Source: a bacterium
GTDB lineage: Bacteria > Pseudomonadota > Gammaproteobacteria > Burkholderiales > Burkholderiaceae_C
DNA length: 5,967 bases
NCBI GenBank assembly: GCA_030824095.1
Contig: JAVBYK010000201.1
Span: forward strand, 1-5,967
Direction: 5' to 3'
Part shown: one piece after another, positions 5,131-5,967 of the stretch
Layout of the letters: the number at the start of each line of letters is the position of its first letter
How positions within the stretch are numbered: the stretch's first letter is position 1
The notes under the pieces: generated by a model
The model's input: only the letters and a program-made list of their open reading frames with translations
Told to the model about the DNA's origin: nothing
The model's database searches: none
Program-made: the position numbers and the translations under genes

Positions 5131-5967
5131 TCAACGCGCGGGGCGCTTGGCGACACCCATGGTCTTGGCGATGATGCCCATCATCACTTCGTCCGCACCG
5201 CCGCCTATGCTTCCGAGTCGGCTGTCGCGGAACATGCGCGAAACCTTGTTTTCCCAGGTAAAACCCATACCACCCCAAAACTGCAGGCAGCCATCGGGAA
5301 TGAGCCGCCCCAGCCGGCCAGCCTTGAGCTTGGCCATGGAGGCCAGCTCCAGCACATCCTTGCCAGACACATACAACTCACACGCCCGGTAGGTGAGCGC
5401 CCGCAGGGATTCCACCTCGGTTTTCATCTCGGCGAGGCGGAACTGCACCCACTGCTGGTCGGCCAGGGTTGCGCCAAACATCTTGCGCTCCTGCGCCCAC
5501 TCCACCGTCCAGTCGATGCAGTTGTTCAGGGCCTGCAGGCAACTGGCGGCGCACCACAGGCGCTCTTCCTGAAACTGCTGCATCTGGTAGACAAAACCGG
5601 CGCCCTCTTGGCCGATCAGGTTGCGCTGCGGCACCCGCACCTCGTCAAAGTAGATCAACCCGGTGTCGCTGGAGGCCATGCCGATCTTGCGGATCTTGCG
5701 CGCCACCTCGATGCCGGGGCGCAGCTTGCCACCTTCGCGCAGCGGCACCATGACCAGACTCTTGTTCTTGTGTGCCGGACCATCCCCGGTGTTGACCAGC
5801 ATGCACATCCAGTCCGCCTGCAGGCTGTTGGTGATCCACATCTTTTGCCCGGTGATGACATAGTCGTCACCATCCTTGCGGGCCGTGGTCTTGATGGCCG
5901 ACACATCACTGCCCGCACCCGGCTCGCTGACGCCAATGCAGCCCACCGCGTCACCCGCGATGGCCGG
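5131..5967 (-). CDS. Acyl-CoA dehydrogenase, first of the pair, N terminus cut by right edge
   Basis: The last 278 residues of an acyl-CoA dehydrogenase are present; the frame is open through base 5967 and stops with TGA at 5133-5131. The apparent start at 5946 is an internal GTG (Val), not the true start; about 100-120 N-terminal residues should lie beyond the edge. Counted from the edge, visible motifs are IGVSEPGAGSDVSAI (11-25), MWITNSL (43-49), RKMFG (161-165) and QFWGGMGFT (229-237), which cover the FAD-binding and middle-strand signatures. EERL (134-137) puts Glu135 at the IVD/LCAD catalytic position, while SIGGGADEVM (253-262) has Gly at the MCAD position. It is related to the next gene but is clearly a separate lineage, with shared motifs and many differences between them. 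The two may work on successive or different substrates, or form a mixed tetramer. The promoter of this operon is outside the window. Confidence 0.92.
   Translation of the reverse strand, partial: PAIAGDAVGCIGVSEPGAGSDVSAIKTTARKDGDDYVITGQKMWITNSLQADWMCMLVNTGDGPAHKNKSLVMVPLREGGKLRPGIEVARKIRKIGMASSDTGLIYFDEVRVPQRNLIGQEGAGFVYQMQQFQEERLWCAASCLQALNNCIDWTVEWAQERKMFGATLADQQWVQFRLAEMKTEVESLRALTYRACELYVSGKDVLELASMAKLKAGRLGRLIPDGCLQFWGGMGFTWENKVSRMFRDSRLGSIGGGADEVMMGIIAKTMGVAKRPAR

Noticed and set aside
5111..5278. Longer N terminus for the second dehydrogenase, reading up to 5278
   Set aside because: The extra residues overlap the coding end of the first dehydrogenase in another frame and look unlike a dehydrogenase N terminus. 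ATG 5110 has a proper ribosome binding site and gives the usual length.
3428..5392. A 654-codon open frame on the plus strand opposite the thioesterase and dehydrogenase genes
   Set aside because: It lies in exact codon register with the thioesterase and second dehydrogenase. Antisense stops would need TTA, CTA or TCA codons, which are rare in a GC-rich genome, so the frame stays open by bias. It has no family motif and no ribosome binding site, while the minus-strand proteins are clear family members.
5944..5946. GTG at 5946 as the start of the first dehydrogenase
   Set aside because: The frame continues through the right edge with in-family residues, and the protein would lack its whole N-terminal helical domain, so this codon is an internal Val.

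Overview
The window looks like a chromosomal piece of a GC-rich betaproteobacterium, most plausibly a member of the Comamonadaceae (Rhodoferax/Polaromonas-like). This is judged from codon bias and from the style of the encoded proteins, not from any search. It holds six genes in two converging groups, with no mobile element, RNA gene or CRISPR array.

Plus-strand group (1-3028): the C-terminal part of an AMP-forming long-chain acyl-CoA synthetase (1-546, cut by the left edge), then two tandem paralogous periplasmic substrate-binding proteins of the branched-chain-amino-acid/amide (LivJ-like, type I periplasmic-binding fold) ABC transporter class (578-1744 and 1805-3028). By hand count the two receptors are about 66% identical over 360 residues with no gaps. 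A perfect hairpin and a strong Shine-Dalgarno site separate them. The group ends at a perfect 18-bp stem with a GCGA loop (3038-3077) that can terminate transcription from both sides.

Minus-strand group, read right to left: an acyl-CoA dehydrogenase cut by the right edge (5131-5967), a second and different acyl-CoA dehydrogenase (3935-5110), a YigI-type hotdog-fold acyl-CoA thioesterase (3437-3925), and a small secreted DUF1161-type protein (3104-3328). The first three are spaced by 20 and 9 bases and are probably one operon. The small gene has its own 108-base leader with a perfect palindrome and its own ribosome binding site.

Together the genes suggest uptake of an organic acid through an ABC transporter (permeases and ATPases would lie outside the window), activation to a CoA thioester, alpha,beta-dehydrogenation by one or both dehydrogenases, and release or recycling of CoA by the thioesterase. 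The true substrate cannot be read from the sequence. All gene families are known ones. The points worth a second look are the duplicated receptors, the apparent non-canonical position of the catalytic glutamate in both dehydrogenases, and the palindromic leader of the small secreted protein. I did not find a convincing, entirely new system.
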